Below, piece by piece: positions 11,850-23,129 of a DNA stretch of 64,000 bases. The translations under genes were made by a program, and so were the position numbers. The notes beneath the pieces were generated by a model. The model saw nothing but the letters and a program-made list of their open reading frames with translations, was not told the DNA's origin and did no database searches. Every line of letters starts with the position of its first letter. Positions within the stretch are counted from its first letter, which is position 1. Origin of the DNA: Fistulifera solaris (lineage: Eukaryota; Bacillariophyta; Bacillariophyceae; Naviculales; Stauroneidaceae); assembly GCA_030295235.1 (NCBI GenBank), contig AP026152.1, positions 62,001-126,000 on the forward strand. The letters are read 5' to 3'.

Positions 11850-12374
11850 TTACTTGATCACCAACATTTTGAATTCTTCAAAACTAATCTCCCCATCTCC
11901 ATCCGTATCGACTTCATCCATGATAAGCGTAATTTCTTCTTCCGTCAAATCTTGGGCCAACTTTTTCATCAAAGTCCGCATCTCATTTCGATCAATGCAA
12001 CCACTGCCATCGGCATCAAACATATCAAAGACTTCTCGCAAATGCGTTTCGGCATCGTCGCCCGATTCTCCCATGCGCAAACGCATTAGGGCCAAGAATT
12101 CTTCAAAATCAATTTCGCCGTCGCCATTCGTATCGACGGCAATAATCATGTCATCAATTTCTTCATCTGTCGGATTGTCGCCGAGTTGTGTAATGACTTG
12201 CTTTAATTCGTGTGTTTCAATGGTGCCTGTAGGGAAGACGCGTGTGGGTGTGAGTAGTACCTTCTTTCCTACCTACCAACATCAAACAAACGTACCTCCC
12301 CCATCCAGATCAAACATACGAAAGGCGTCTCGAAAGGCTTTTAGTTCGGTATCAGTGAATTCACGGTCAATCAT
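11850..12374 (-). CDS. Calmodulin-like EF-hand protein
   Basis: Two exons on the minus strand, 12296-12374 and 11850-12226, with a 69-bp intron inside the first EF-hand; the product is 151 aa, the usual calmodulin length. Four EF-hands: loop 1 DLDGGGTIETHE (weak, Gly at position 5 where Asp or Asn is usual), loop 2 DTNGDGEIDFEE, loop 3 DADGSGCIDRNE and loop 4 DTDGDGEISFEE, the last three canonical. It ends convergently with GrpE, 197 bp away. The start used is the first in-frame ATG (MIDREFTDTELKAF); the open frame runs about 20 residues further upstream without a Met, so another upstream exon is possible. Confidence 0.9.
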
Positions 12375-12687
12375 TTGCGGTTCCGCCGTGGGAAGATTGT
12401 ACTTTTGTACATTTTCGGTCGCGGCATGTTGCGTGTGAATTGTTTATTTAAGGAGAACAAAAAGAGATGATTGACAGGTGAATCGATTGGCTGGCTTGCT
12501 CAGGGCACGAATGTTGCTTACTACGTAATTGTTACGGGGTATTGTTATTGCTGTTTGCTTTTCAAGGATAATAGCAGAATCATCGCTTGTGATGAGAGGT
12601 GACGAAAAAAAGAGACATTTTTGACACCGCCGTTGGCGTACCAGGTATCCAGTGACTTTTCCGCCGGCCGGGAGCGCGCGCTGATGG

Positions 12688-12870
12688 CTGTGATGTTTTA
12701 TGTTTTCACTTGTCCAGAAAATGTGGGGACGATGTGACGTTTCCACGTTTCCAGGAAATGTGGGTGTGTGATGTTTTCACGTATCCAGAAAATGTGAACG
12801 AGTGATGTTTTCACCTCTCTAGAAAATGTGGGCGAGTGATGTTTTCACGTGTCCAGAAAATGTGGGGTTG
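12688..12870. repeat. Minisatellite of TCCAGAAAATGTGG units
   Basis: Five imperfect units of about 36 bp with GTGATGTTTTCAC followed by TCCAGAAAATGTGGG. The layout and core match the array at 2.2 kb, with TCTGG changed to TGTGG, which weakens the palindrome. Confidence 0.85.
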
Positions 12871-13139
12871 TGACGGGGAATGCGCTGCTATACTGTTTCT
12901 TGTTTCGACTTTCGAAGAACAATCTTCAGCGTGCGCGGCAAATGGTTCAAAAGGCTCATGCTTTCATAAAATGCAGAAAGGCACTCAACAAGCTAGCTGA
13001 AACAAACGGCGCTTAAATAGCTGATTGACAGTGGAAATTAGGTGAAGACGCACCGCCTACACTTTCGTCGGATGACAAATACGGGAGCCAACGTTTCGTA
13101 CGGTTCTACCACACTAAACGTTTCATTTCTTTGACTCAA

Positions 13140-13320
13140 GACAGAGTATTCTAGAACTCCCGGAACGTCTGTATTGCTTCAAAACAGGGATTCCAGAATT
13201 TCTGGAAAACGCCCAGAATTTCTGTATTTGTAAGAACAACTACTCCATAATTTCTGGAAAGAGCACAGATTCTTTATTCGGCAAAAACATCGAATGAATT
13301 TCAGAATTTCTCACATCTCC
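13140..13320. repeat. Degenerate CCAGAATTTCTGG array
   Basis: Three to four decayed units of about 50 bp, best at 13190-13208 (ATTCCAGAATTTCTGGAA). They have the same core and unit layout as the 10.2-kb array. Confidence 0.7.
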
Positions 13321-13646
13321 TCTAGAAAATTCATTCCGAACCAAACCATCCACAGCCACACCAGAGCAATTGCGTAGGCAACTCATGTCTTCGATACGAT
13401 ACGGAAAGCAGAATGCCTTTCTATCAGCAGCCGATGGATGCGATAGAGGGAGCTCGAAGCACAGGGCGAGAGCTATCTTGAAAGAAGGTCGATCTAAGTT
13501 TTAATAATTGTTTCGTAAGGACATTCTATTCGATAAGCTGCCATTGCGATATGAGTGGTCTAGTTACATCTCACACAATCGGCAGATTCTTTGTGTCATT
13601 TTCTTCTTCTTTTGTTCTGTCGCACTCGATTACGCTTTCGTTCCCA

Positions 13647-15009
13647 TTACCGCGTCGCACACAACGAATCACCTTCACAAGTAATACACTCTCCATCACT
13701 GATTTGCAATTGAATGGTCGTATGACTGATACCAAACGATCGACACACGCGTTGAATTTCCCGCATGGCCTCGGTCGCACGATCCGATGATGCCACGGAT
13801 CCGTGCACCGTCAATCCCGGTCGACCATCACTGATACTCCAAATGTGCAAATCGTGAACATTGGAAACGTGCGGAACGGCCGCAATGGCATCGTGTACTT
13901 GCGTCCACGAAATGTGGGGAGGAACTTCTTCCAACAAGACGGCCACACCGCGTCGAATGACGGGCAAGGTCGAAGCAAAGACCATGGTACAAAAGAGTAA
14001 TGTAGCAATGGGATCGACAATCGTCCATGTAGGTTGAAAGTAAATGATAATTCCGGCAATCAAGACTGCGACCGATTGTGCCAAATCTCCCATGACATGT
14101 AAATAGGCGGCCTGTTAGGGAAAATGATCGATCCCATCATAAGGTAAGAGACGTTGAAAAATTAGTAACAACGACGACGATGATAGCACACGCATCAAAT
14201 ACGTACTCGTAAATTCACATTGTCATGATGATGAGCCGGTGACTTGGTCTCGGGAACGGTTTCATGACAATGATCCGGAATGAGGGGTGTACGTTCCGAG
14301 TGATGATGATGTCCGGCTTCGGCCGACTCCAAAGCAGCATGATGCGCATGATCGTGACTGCATTGATGCTTGTGAAAGGAAAAGGTATCGTCCTGGTTGT
14401 TGTGTGATTTGTCGTGATGGGAGGAGGAATGGGAATTGTGAGCATGATCGTGCGAGGCAGAATGTGTCTCTATCTTCTTTGTTTCATGACCGCCACAAGA
14501 ATTCCCATGATGATGACTATGACCATGACTATGATCGTGACTACTACTGCACGACGAATCATACCCGGGCAAATGCACATGATGTTCTCCGAGGACAACC
14601 GCCAAAATAACATTTACCAAGACACCAATGAACGCAATGAACGACATGAGCGGTCCATCGACTTGGGTATCGTGCGTAATAAACAATCGCCGCAAGGCTT
14701 CATACGCCAACCCCAAACTCACAATCGCGAGTGACACCATCGACAACAAGGCCGCCAGTGATTCCGTCCGCCGCAATCCGTACGTGTGTTGGTCGGACGA
14801 TGGCAATTGCGCCAAATGACCCGCGAGAATGGCGACTCCAAACGAGGTCAAATCGGCCACGAGATGTGCCGCATCACTCAAGACGGCCAGTGAACCCGAA
14901 AGCGTTCCACCAATGACTTCGACGATTAAAAGATGCCGCACAAGACGGCGGCTAAATGCAGGCGTCGGAGGACGGACGAGGAGGCGTCGTTTGAGTGTTG
15001 TTGTGTCAT
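13647..15009 (-). CDS. CDF/ZnT-family zinc transporter
   Basis: Exon 1 is 14207-15009 and exon 2 is 13647-14111, with a 95-bp intron (GTACGTATTTG...CCCTAACAG), giving 422 aa. The two metal-binding HxxxD motifs of the cation diffusion facilitators are present: SDAAHLVAD in TM2 and HVMGD in TM5, just after the splice. Between TM4 and TM5 is a very long His-rich loop (residues ~150-262, with HDHSHGHSHHH), the usual Zn-sensing loop of ZnT and Zrc1 proteins. It should move Zn2+ from the cytosol into a compartment in exchange for protons. The run 14928-14931 (T4 on the coding strand) must be five bases for TM1 to read through (CGIFLIVEVIGG). Confidence 0.92.
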
Positions 15010-15432
15010 TCTGTTCCGTTTCGTAACAACTTAGAGAATTAACTCAAATGCAAGCTAATTATAGAATAAAAACACAGCAAATAATAATAAAATAAGCAAT
15101 AATGCAAGGAGGACTTGAGGAGGGAGTCTTTCAAATAATAACACTTTATGGCTTCCAAGCACGTGTCATCGATTTTTTGTCGCAATGTCGCAATCATTTT
15201 CATCGGTTTATTCTTCGGTTTTGACGACTTCCGGGTCTCTTTTAAAGGATGTACGTCATCCACGGGACTGAAATTAGTCGAGTCTTTTAAAAAAGGTAAT
15301 CTACACATTACGCTATAGTAATTTGGGAGCAAAATTGAATACTAGTTTTGGAAGAATGAAATATCATCGCAAAGGGCATGACGGGGTCTCTCTAGAGCTG
15401 ATCCCAACAACAACATCCACTAACTTTACAAT
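15010..15432. other. Intergenic region, uncertain minus-strand frame
   Basis: A 97-codon minus-strand frame at 15039-15332 has no recognisable motif and ends in low complexity; I do not call it. The region should hold the zinc transporter promoter. Confidence 0.4.
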
Positions 15433-15937
15433 TTATTCTGATTCCAGCAAAACTTCGTTGGACGTTTCTGTGTATTCTTCTTCTTTGCGGCTCCACTCTT
15501 GTTTGGCCAACTCCGTTCGTTCACGAATGTCTTGGTACATGGCCGTTTGCATCGGTTTCTGACAAAGAAGAGGAATCAAATTCCCCGCAAAAAAATAGGA
15601 AAATGCCGACAATCATGAAGATACCGAGGCTACCCTGTTCTTTCGCTTCCTCCGGGGCAGAGATCCGGTATATCGCCGACACGATATTTCCGCAACAGCC
15701 CAATATCATCAAGAGAAACTGGAATACCCAATAGCGCATCGAACGTTTCATGTCTCGATTCTTCCAAAGGAATCCTAACAGTATTTGAATGCACATGATA
15801 CTGCAAAGAATGATCGCCCTGTCCGTATAAATTGTAGAGCTTAATAGCAGGTTTCCGAGCAATGCCAACATGACCAGTAGAAACAGGATGATCGCGTGGA
15901 ACTGTTCAAATTCCACTATTAGCAAGTGCTCTATCAT
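15433..15937 (-). CDS. Small four-helix membrane protein, function unknown
   Basis: A 167-aa protein once the seven-base run at 15589-15595 is read as six. Hydrophobic helices lie near residues 15-35, 41-60, 71-91 and 107-128, followed by a charged helix (MYQDIRERTELAKQEWSRKEEE) and a Glu-rich C-terminus, probably facing the cytosol. Uncorrected, the frame ends early after FFCGEFDSSS; the corrected frame continues as FFAGNLIPLLCQKP. I do not recognise the family. Confidence 0.6.
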
Positions 15938-16354
15938 TTTGACGTAAATCGACAGTAATAGAGATCAAACACAAGATGTTTCAATGAATGAACGAATTAT
16001 TGAAAAATTAAAAGAATGAGCATCCACGAGGATGAGGCATCATGCAAAAAAGGCATCCGCCGTTTCCGAAAAGATCTGTTTTTAGTCGTGGTTTCATTTT
16101 TGCGGACGACCGACGTCGGCCAGACTCAAAAAGCACGACGTACGAAGTACGTACGCGATTTTCGTGTCAAACAATAAAACAGTCAACACCACGAAAAAAA
16201 GCCGACGACGAGAAAGATGAAACGACAATGAAGCCTCATCATTCATCATCCCTCTCGCGTTGTCGCTTATTTGCTTCTTTCTTCTTATTTGTTCGTTCTC
16301 CTAAAATCACTTGAATCATCTACAGACATAGAATAGATAAGAAAACTGTCAGAA
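15938..16354. other. Divergent promoter region
   Basis: Separates the minus-strand membrane protein and HGH1. It holds a near-palindrome GTACGAAGTACGTAC around 16140-16154 and a CT-rich stretch before HGH1. There is no gene. Confidence 0.4.
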
Positions 16355-17623
16355 ATGAGCAGCAACAACGACGAAACGAAATACTATCAAGAATGGAAAG
16401 GATTCTTACAACAATCGACGCGATTGGATGTTCGTCTCGCGGCCATTACGGCCGTACTGGAACATCCACAAGATGTTCCCGACATTCTTTGGTCCGAAGG
16501 CGTCTTGCCCTTAATCAACTGGGTCGACGACGATGACGACTTGAAGACGACAACGGTGAACAATCAAATTACGTTCAAGGCCTTGCAAGCGCTGCAATAC
16601 AAAATTGAAACCAGTTTACAGCATCCGGAATGGGTGAATCGCTTCTGGTCACGATTGATTGATTTGGCGTTAAGTGCACCGCCGCGTACAACATCACAAC
16701 AACAACAACAATGGCGACAGTGTGTGAATGCCACGTGTGCCTTGTTGGCGAATTTGTCTCGCGACGAAGCTGGTGCGATTGCATTGGTGGGGACCACGTT
16801 GCCGGAAGAAGCCGTCTATCGACATCATCAAGAAGAAGCAGAACAAGACGAAACCGTCGCACGCGTCAAACCAACGTTGGAATTGTTACTGTCACGGTTT
16901 CTCTCGTCACAATATTTGGACGGAACAACGCCGCCCACCAACATCAACGACGATGAACTTTCCCAAAATGCCGCCGATCCGTATCAACATTTGGCACATG
17001 TCTGGATGAATATTACACAGGTCGATTTGGGACGTCGTTTGTTGTTGCGATTGCACCATTCTAAAGATTCTACGAGCAGCAGTGTCTTGCAACAATTGTT
17101 GCCGCAATTGCAATCGCCCAACGCGATTCGTCGGTGCGGCATGGCCGGACTCTGTCGCAATATTTGTTTGGCCGAATCCGATTCGGTCGATTGGTTGTTG
17201 CATACTTGCAAAATCGTGACGCCGTTGTTGTGGCCCTTGGCCGGTCCGGAAGAATTGGATGTTGATGAAAAACAAGGACTCGATCCGCAATTGTGGTTAT
17301 TGACAGGACCCGACAAACAACGCGAACCTGTCGCACAAACACGACTGTATTTGGTCGAAGCCATCTTGGCCTTGTTGAAACAAAGTCGGGCCGCCCGACA
17401 CGTTTTGCGATTGCAACGTGTTTATGTCATCTTGAAGTATGCCGATATGGTGGAAGAAGATGAATTGGTATCGGAACAAATTTATGAATGTGTGAATTAT
17501 TTGCGGGGTGATGAAGAAGGTTTGGGGGAAGGCAGTAGTGATCGTGCGGTGTCTATGGCGTATCCGGATTTGCAAAAAGAGGCGGCAGTGGTGCAGCAGG
17601 TCGATTACGATCAAGTGGATTAA
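16355..17623 (+). CDS. HGH1: HGH1 family protein
   Basis: A 422-aa intact frame. HGH1 is an armadillo-like protein that helps fold translation elongation factor eEF2 together with the TRiC chaperonin. The diagnostic parts are the central AIRRCGMAGLCRN (usually RR-G-AGxxRN) and, at about residues 290-335, TPLLWPLAGPEEL followed by GPDKQREP, the DUF383/DUF384 signature. Armadillo helices fill the remainder; the C-terminus is acidic. It ends 135 bp from a convergent small gene. Confidence 0.9.
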   Translation: MSSNNDETKYYQEWKGFLQQSTRLDVRLAAITAVLEHPQDVPDILWSEGVLPLINWVDDDDDLKTTTVNNQITFKALQALQYKIETSLQHPEWVNRFWSRLIDLALSAPPRTTSQQQQQWRQCVNATCALLANLSRDEAGAIALVGTTLPEEAVYRHHQEEAEQDETVARVKPTLELLLSRFLSSQYLDGTTPPTNINDDELSQNAADPYQHLAHVWMNITQVDLGRRLLLRLHHSKDSTSSSVLQQLLPQLQSPNAIRRCGMAGLCRNICLAESDSVDWLLHTCKIVTPLLWPLAGPEELDVDEKQGLDPQLWLLTGPDKQREPVAQTRLYLVEAILALLKQSRAARHVLRLQRVYVILKYADMVEEDELVSEQIYECVNYLRGDEEGLGEGSSDRAVSMAYPDLQKEAAVVQQVDYDQVD

Positions 17624-17758
17624 TACACGATAGGAAAATGAATAATATGAGTACGAAGTAAATGAAAGAAGAGAAGAGGGATAGGATAAAGAGGACGATT
17701 TAGTGGGTCTTCTACAAATCAAGTCAACTCAATTCTGCTTCTATAATTTCATGTCTCT

Positions 17759-18017
17759 CTAAAAGAACGCCTGCGCCATGTTGTTTTGATAAATTTTGGT
17801 CTTGGTTTCCTGTTCTTTGGCTTTTTCTTGTTTCTTGGCGGCATTTTGACGCATATAAAAGTCCATGGGACTGACCCCTGTAAACGCTTTGCCTTGATCG
17901 GTCTTTTGTTAAGGAAGGTTTCTTGTACACGGATTCGGGAGCCTTGTAACCGAATTTCGCATTCTGTTGTTGCATTTCGGGAATGTCTTCTTGTTTGGGA
18001 ACGTTATTGTCGGTCAT
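17759..18017 (-). CDS. Small conserved-looking protein, unknown
   Basis: Reading the four-base run at 17904-17907 as three gives 85 aa starting MTDNNVPKQEDIPEMQQQ and ending in a charged helix KKQEKAKEQETKTKIYQN and NMAQAFF. Without correction the frame becomes Arg/Ser-rich and loses the helix. It is a soluble coiled-coil-like small protein; the family is not recognised. Confidence 0.5.
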
Positions 18018-18463
18018 TTGTATGATAGGATAGTAAGTTAGTTAGTAGTTATGAAAGGAGAGGAAAGCAAGAAAAGACAAGAGAAGGAGACGATAGAATG
18101 GATGCGAGGAGCAACAACAAAAACAAAAGTGAGCGGCCTTTTTCTCGTCCAATGTCCTGGAGGAGGAGGAGTCATTTTCGTTGGGTTGATTGAAGGGTCA
18201 TTCTCTTAGTATAGTGAAATGTGTACCTTTTCAGTCTTGTATGTACTATAGCCCAAAGTGTTAGTTTCCGACAGTTTACGACTGGTTTTAGTCATGAATG
18301 TGTTGAGGGACAGACGCGCGCGCACAACGGAAAAGCTGACGCAGGGACGACTTTTTCAGAAAACGAAAAAAAGGAAGGCGCAATAAACAAAAGACGAATC
18401 ATGCCTCCTTCATTCAACTCGTTTATCGTTGTAAACTTTTCTATTTGTGAATTCTTCTATCTC
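18018..18463. other. Divergent promoter region carrying one hairpin repeat
   Basis: Between the small minus-strand gene and CTF8. The CTATAG hairpin repeat at 18245-18300 is the only structure seen. An upstream in-frame ATG at 18402 could lengthen CTF8 by about 21 residues. Confidence 0.45.
18245..18300 (+). repeat. CTATAG hairpin repeat, single copy
   Basis: CTATAGCCCAAAGTGT, then CGACTGGTTTTAGTCATGAA. It lies 165-220 bp before the CTF8 start. Confidence 0.7.
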
Positions 18464-18814
18464 ATGGCGACAACAACAACTTCTTCTACTAACAAACAAC
18501 CGATTCTTATTCCTATACAAACTTCACAAACGAAGATTCCCGAATGGGCCATGTTGGAATTGAATGGTGATTTGTTGTTGCCGCATGAATTATCGGCAGA
18601 CGAAAATTGGGAATTGGGTTCACTGCAATTCTCGAATAGCAACAAGCCGGTATTGATTTGTGGAACACACGAATTTCAAGGCACTATTGAGCAATTAAAG
18701 CAACCTTTTGTGGTGTTACAACAAGATAATGACGAAGAAGAAGGAATGATCGTACAAGGTGTCATTACCCACAAACTCTTATTCAATCGCTATCCCAAGA
18801 CGATCTTGTCCTAG
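18464..18814 (+). CDS. CTF8: CTF8, subunit of the CTF18-RFC clamp loader
   Basis: A 116-aa protein. The fold signature runs IPEWAMLELNGDL, then LGSLQF, then KPVLICGTHEFQGTIEQLK, then PFVVLQ and the C-terminal VITHKLLFNRYPKTIL, typical of Ctf8. With Dcc1 and Ctf18 it loads PCNA for sister-chromatid cohesion. The start at 18464 (MATTTTSS) gives the usual length; the open frame extends upstream into the repeat region without similarity. Confidence 0.9.
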   Translation: MATTTTSSTNKQPILIPIQTSQTKIPEWAMLELNGDLLLPHELSADENWELGSLQFSNSNKPVLICGTHEFQGTIEQLKQPFVVLQQDNDEEEGMIVQGVITHKLLFNRYPKTILS

Positions 18815-19070
18815 AGAGCATGTAGAAAAGAACTAAACTACTAAATTAGAATCGTGATAACACAGCTAACGCAATAGCTAACACACACACAGACTTTTTT
18901 CCGTAAACGCCTACTAAATTTATGTTCATGCTCAAATACACTCATCCCGAAACAACGGCGGCCACCTACGCAACTCCGCATTCCTCTCCAATGCTTCCAT
19001 CGTGTCAGAACAAAATGTATTCTCCAAAAAAGAAGGCGCGAGAGGGACAACCTTCTTCTTCTAAAGAAAT

Positions 19071-19865
19071 TTAGTAGACTTTTTTGGACAAAAAGTCCGT
19101 ATGCTCTTGGAAGGGTGTCGGCAAGACGGCCGTTTCTTTCCACAATTCCGGAGACAAGTATCCGTAGGTGGCCTTGAGGGCAAAGAAAAGAGCCTTGATA
19201 AAGTTACCCATGGTACGCGAGTGACCCCGCGTGCTGGTGTAACAATCATCGACACCGGCCATGTGCAACAATTTCTTGCCGGCGGGCGACGACACGAGAC
19301 CGGTACCACGGGGGGCCGGAATGAGGCGCACACGGACGGAACCACACTGTCCGGTGACTTTGCACGGGACGGTATGGGGCAAACCACCCTTGCGGCCCCA
19401 GTATCCGCGACGGACGGGCGTCAAGTTGAGTTTGGCGGCCATGATGGCACCCCGAATGGCATTGGCGACTTCGGATGCGCACTTGACACCCAAACCAATG
19501 TGTCCGGCATTGTCTCCGAGTGCCACGAACGCCTTGAAACGCGTGCGTTGACCGGCACTGCTTTGTTTCTGGACGGGCATGATTTTCATGACTTCATCTT
19601 GCAATTTGTCCTTGAGGAAGTAATCAATGATTTCGGTTTCTTTGACCGGCAACGAAAAGAGAAAGATTTCTTCAAGACTGCCAATTTTGCCTTCTTTCAC
19701 CAAGCGTCCGAGTTTGGTGACGGGCACCCACACATTTTCTTCACTGCGGCCACCACTGCGACCACCACCACGGCCTCCACCGCGTCCTCCACGTCCACGA
19801 CCACGACCACCGCCGCGTCCGAATCCTCCTCGTCCTCCTCCTTCTCTTGGTGCTTCGTCAGCCAT
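19071..19865 (-). CDS. RPS2: 40S ribosomal protein S2 (uS5)
   Basis: 264 aa, intact, no intron. The N-terminus is the RGG-type Gly/Arg-rich tail of eukaryotic S2. The S5 double-stranded RNA-binding domain follows ([22 protein letters not shown]), then the S5 C-terminal domain with [17 protein letters not shown]. It belongs to the small subunit near the mRNA entry channel. The start is MADEAP; the frame stays open upstream but is unlike S2. A 265-codon frame on the opposite strand (19101-19898) is a shadow. Confidence 0.97.
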   Translation of the reverse strand: MADEAPREGGGRGGFGRGGGRGRGRGGRGGGRGGGRSGGRSEENVWVPVTKLGRLVKEGKIGSLEEIFLFSLPVKETEIIDYFLKDKLQDEVMKIMPVQKQSSAGQRTRFKAFVALGDNAGHIGLGVKCASEVANAIRGAIMAAKLNLTPVRRGYWGRKGGLPHTVPCKVTGQCGSVRVRLIPAPRGTGLVSSPAGKKLLHMAGVDDCYTSTRGHSRTMGNFIKALFFALKATYGYLSPELWKETAVLPTPFQEHTDFLSKKVY

Positions 19866-20290
19866 CTTTCTGTTATTGGAGAGTTTGTGCGGAACTGATT
19901 TTGTGAGACGATGCGTGAGACGACGACGAGAGGATCGTTTGTGTGAGTAAAACGGTAAGTGGTAGATGTACGAAGGACGGACGATGGAGGAGTGACAGAC
20001 TGACAGACATACCGACTTTGATCCGGTATTCATTCAAATCGGTCACGCTACACTTTTCGGTAGAGAGGAAAAAGTCCGTTGATGAAAGAACATTCTCTCT
20101 TTGCTCGACAATGCTGTGACGGACCGTCACTGAAAACGAATGCAAATAACCACGACAATAACCAACACGACGATGGCAACGAAGAGAGAGAGAACATCAA
20201 CTGCATTATTTGTTATTTGAATACTTTGATGTAGTTTCATTGCATTCTTCCTCTACATCATTTACTTATTTAGTCTATTCTGAATAAAGA
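19866..20290. other. Divergent promoter of RPS2 and the Rab GAP
   Basis: 425 bp with no gene. It probably contains the RPS2 leader. Confidence 0.4.
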
Positions 20291-20468
20291 ATGAAATACA
20301 AAGGACCGGAAATCTTTCAAAGCAAAGCCGAAACGATATTACAATTGTTAACGAGCGAACCGCACGTCGATTTGTGGAAATTGCGTGAATTGGCGTTGAG
20401 TGATGGCGGTTTAGTCAACGGTGCGTGCGTCGTTGAATAGAATAGTCGCTGATGTACTGTTATTAGTG

Positions 20469-20499
<31 letters not shown>

Positions 20500-23129
20500 T
20501 GTGAATGAGTTACGGCAGTTGTATTCGCACTCATTCACCTTTTGCATTCTCCTCTTCTCTTTTCTTTCCTTCCGTGTCTGACTTTTTTCACTCTTCGCTT
20601 TCTTTCTTACAGACGAAATTCGTTGCCTCGCGTGGCCCAAATTAGTCGGACTACACGATCGTCTCTTTTCTTCTGCCAAAGAAGAAGACGACAAGAGGGA
20701 TCACAAGACGGCCTTTGTCGCGAATGCATCGCCCCGGGCCTCGACAAAGGGATCGTCTTTCAACTCTATCAACAACAACAACAACAGTCCTTCTTCGACG
20801 AGTGACGATCACAGTCAAGCGTCGACACTCAGTACCCGCGATCGTATCATTGCGGTATGTGATGATTTTGAACAAATTGAACGCGATGTCGCGCGGTGCA
20901 CGTGGCATTTGTTGAATGGGAATCAACGACAAGTCGCCATGCAAATGGAACACAAACGACACAATTCCAAATTGCGTCGATTGATCCAAAGGAAACAACG
21001 GCGATTAGCAAATTTGATCAATTTGACATTGCAACGATCGTATCCGTTGATTCAACCCAAATTGAAGTATTATCAAGGATATCATGATGTCGCGTGTGTC
21101 TTGTTGGCGACGTTGGGGGTTATACTCCGGCGGCGGGGACTTGCTCCGCCAAGAGTGTCGAACAAATGGCGGCGACCATGGGATTGGATTTGCCCGCTTC
21201 GGTATTGTTGCAATTGACACAATCGCATTTGGCGGATTTTTGTCAAGCGAGTTTTGCGTCACTCCAAACGGCGTTGCAGATGACCGTCTTTCCGCTGTTG
21301 TGGGCACTGGATCCTTTATTGCACGATCATTTGCAACAGGCGTCACTCGAGCCATTCTTTTGTTAAGTTGGGTTCTCACGTGGTTCAGTCACGAGATTCG
21401 GGATACCGAACTCGTCAAACGATTGTTTGATGCCTTTTTGGTCGGTCACGCCTTGTTGCCACTCTATACCGCGGTAGCCATGATGTTGCATCCGCACAAT
21501 CGGGCCGAAGTACTGGCGTGTGAATGTGATTTTAGTTTGTTGCATCAAACCTTGCAGGCACTACCGCGGAACAGTAGTATGGTGGGATGGAAGTATCGAC
21601 CGGGGGATGGATACGTGTCGGATCATGAAGAAGAGGAATCAGACGATGACGACGATGATGATATTATCGCCTTGGAAAATCAATTGTTGCATTCGGATGA
21701 TTTGGCATTTTTGAAGAAACGAGATCAACAACAATCACGTGAAACGCCGGAAGCCATGTCGATGGAATCGAGTCTGTTGGGGAGTAGTTTGGTCGGAGCA
21801 CCCAAAGTACCCTTTCAAGAATTGCTGGATCATGCTCTGTTGCTAATGCAACGCATTCCACCAGGCCAGCTGGTGCCACTGGCGACACAATATTACGGTG
21901 CGGCGCAAGTCGAACAGTATTTGGCGGCAGCGGAACGGATTCAGTTGTTGGAACCGACACCGGTGGAATGGGCCGTCTTACCCACGACACCGGCCGATTG
22001 GTATTGCAACAACGTGCGTGCGAAGGTTCCAACACACGTCGTGGACGCAAAAAAGAGCAGCAGCTTCGAAAGAAATTGTCGGAGGCCGGAGATTCAGTGG
22101 TGGAGGACCACGGCCCCGAATCGATTCGTCAGTATTTGAAACAGAATACTCATACGCGTCCGGTGATTGCCTTGGGATATGGACGACCCAAGAAACCGCG
22201 GTTTACGAAAAAGCAACAGAAACAACTAGTAGCGGTGGCAGCGGCCGTGGCGGTCGCAGTGGTCGCCATTGTGTGGGGAAGGGGTGAGACTACGCGAGTC
22301 GTTGTGCCGCACGACGAAACGATCATCCGCTCACGGGACAACTCTTTTCCTAGGCCGCAATCGCAAGACGTAAGGAACGATGCGTGGAACTGGGATGATT
22401 TACCCGAAATGACGGACGTGACGAGTGACACTTTGACGAGGCAAGACAATGTTGTAAATGCTTGAGAGAAAATTTTCCTTTACTAAATCTCACGCATATT
22501 CTTTTCTTTGGCTTATCAGTGAGGCGCCAGTTGACATTGTTGTAGCCGTAGAGGAAAACGACAAAGAGCAGGTCGACAACGTCCATCGCGCATCCAGCGT
22601 ACCATTTTTACCCAAAGTCGGACAAGCCGCGCAGCTGTTTCAGGCACAAATGGGGCACCAACTGGATACGATTCGAGACCAGACGGCACCTCGCATTCAG
22701 TCCTTGGTTCAGCATTCCAGGGAACATGTGCAACATCAAATTGCACAGACAGTCCCGCACATTCAAAAGGTTGTGAAACAGTCCAAACGCGTCGCAGCGC
22801 ATGTGCAACACGAATTGTCGGATCTTCCGGAAACCCGATGGAAAGAACTGGCCGTTGCCTTGCAACAGGGCTTCCAGCAAAAAGCCCTGGTCCTGCGCGA
22901 CAACGCGGCTCGTCCCAGCTGGAATCCCATTGCGAAACGCGTGCAGCGCTTTCGTCATTCGATTTGGTGGTTTCTTCAAACGATCCTGTTGGAATCATCG
23001 CGGTTGGTGAAGCAGTTGGGTCAGTATCAATTGTCCGACATGCCGATGCAATCGATTCGTATGGTGCGCAACATGTGTCCCAAGAAAGAAAGTGACCCGC
23101 AGGCCAAAATTCCTTTTTTCTGTGAATAA
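20291..23129 (+). CDS. TBC1D20/Gyp8-like Rab GAP with long C-terminal extension
   Basis: Three exons: 20291-20420, 20613-22453 and 22524-23129 (introns of 192 and 70 bp). Three single-base losses (G5 at 21115-21119, T4 at 21358-21361, A6 at 22049-22054) are needed to read through; the total is then exactly 860 codons. The TBC domain has the arginine-finger motif FEQIERDVARC and the glutamine-finger motif YYQGYHDVACV, giving GTP hydrolysis on a Rab, probably of the Rab1 or ER type. A hydrophobic helix (VAVAAAVAVAVVAIVW) follows, as in TBC1D20. Unusually, about 250 residues continue past it, with a Gln/His-rich amphipathic helical region (residues ~700-780) and a second weakly hydrophobic stretch. 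Confidence 0.82.
20470..20502 (+). repeat. CTG/TTG microsatellite inside intron 1 of the Rab GAP
   Basis: About three TTG units followed by eight CTG units within the 192-bp intron. It is out of coding sequence. Confidence 0.85.

Larger units (their letters stand above)
12375..13646. other. Intergenic region with two minisatellites
   Basis: No protein-like frame. It holds the arrays at 12688-12870 and 13140-13320. It lies between the 5' end of the calmodulin-like gene and the 3' end of the zinc transporter. Confidence 0.6.

Noticed and set aside
2195-13320. Palindromic repeats with regular spacing as CRISPR arrays
   Set aside because: Spacers are themselves repeated and similar, unit length varies, there are no cas genes, and the genes and introns are eukaryotic.
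15039-15332. 97-codon minus-strand frame upstream of the zinc transporter
   Set aside because: The product ends in Tyr/Leu low complexity and has no motif; chance frame in AT-rich DNA is as likely.
19101-19898. 265-codon plus-strand frame opposite RPS2
   Set aside because: It is the antisense shadow of a highly conserved ribosomal protein with strong codon bias; its Thr/Ser-rich product resembles nothing.
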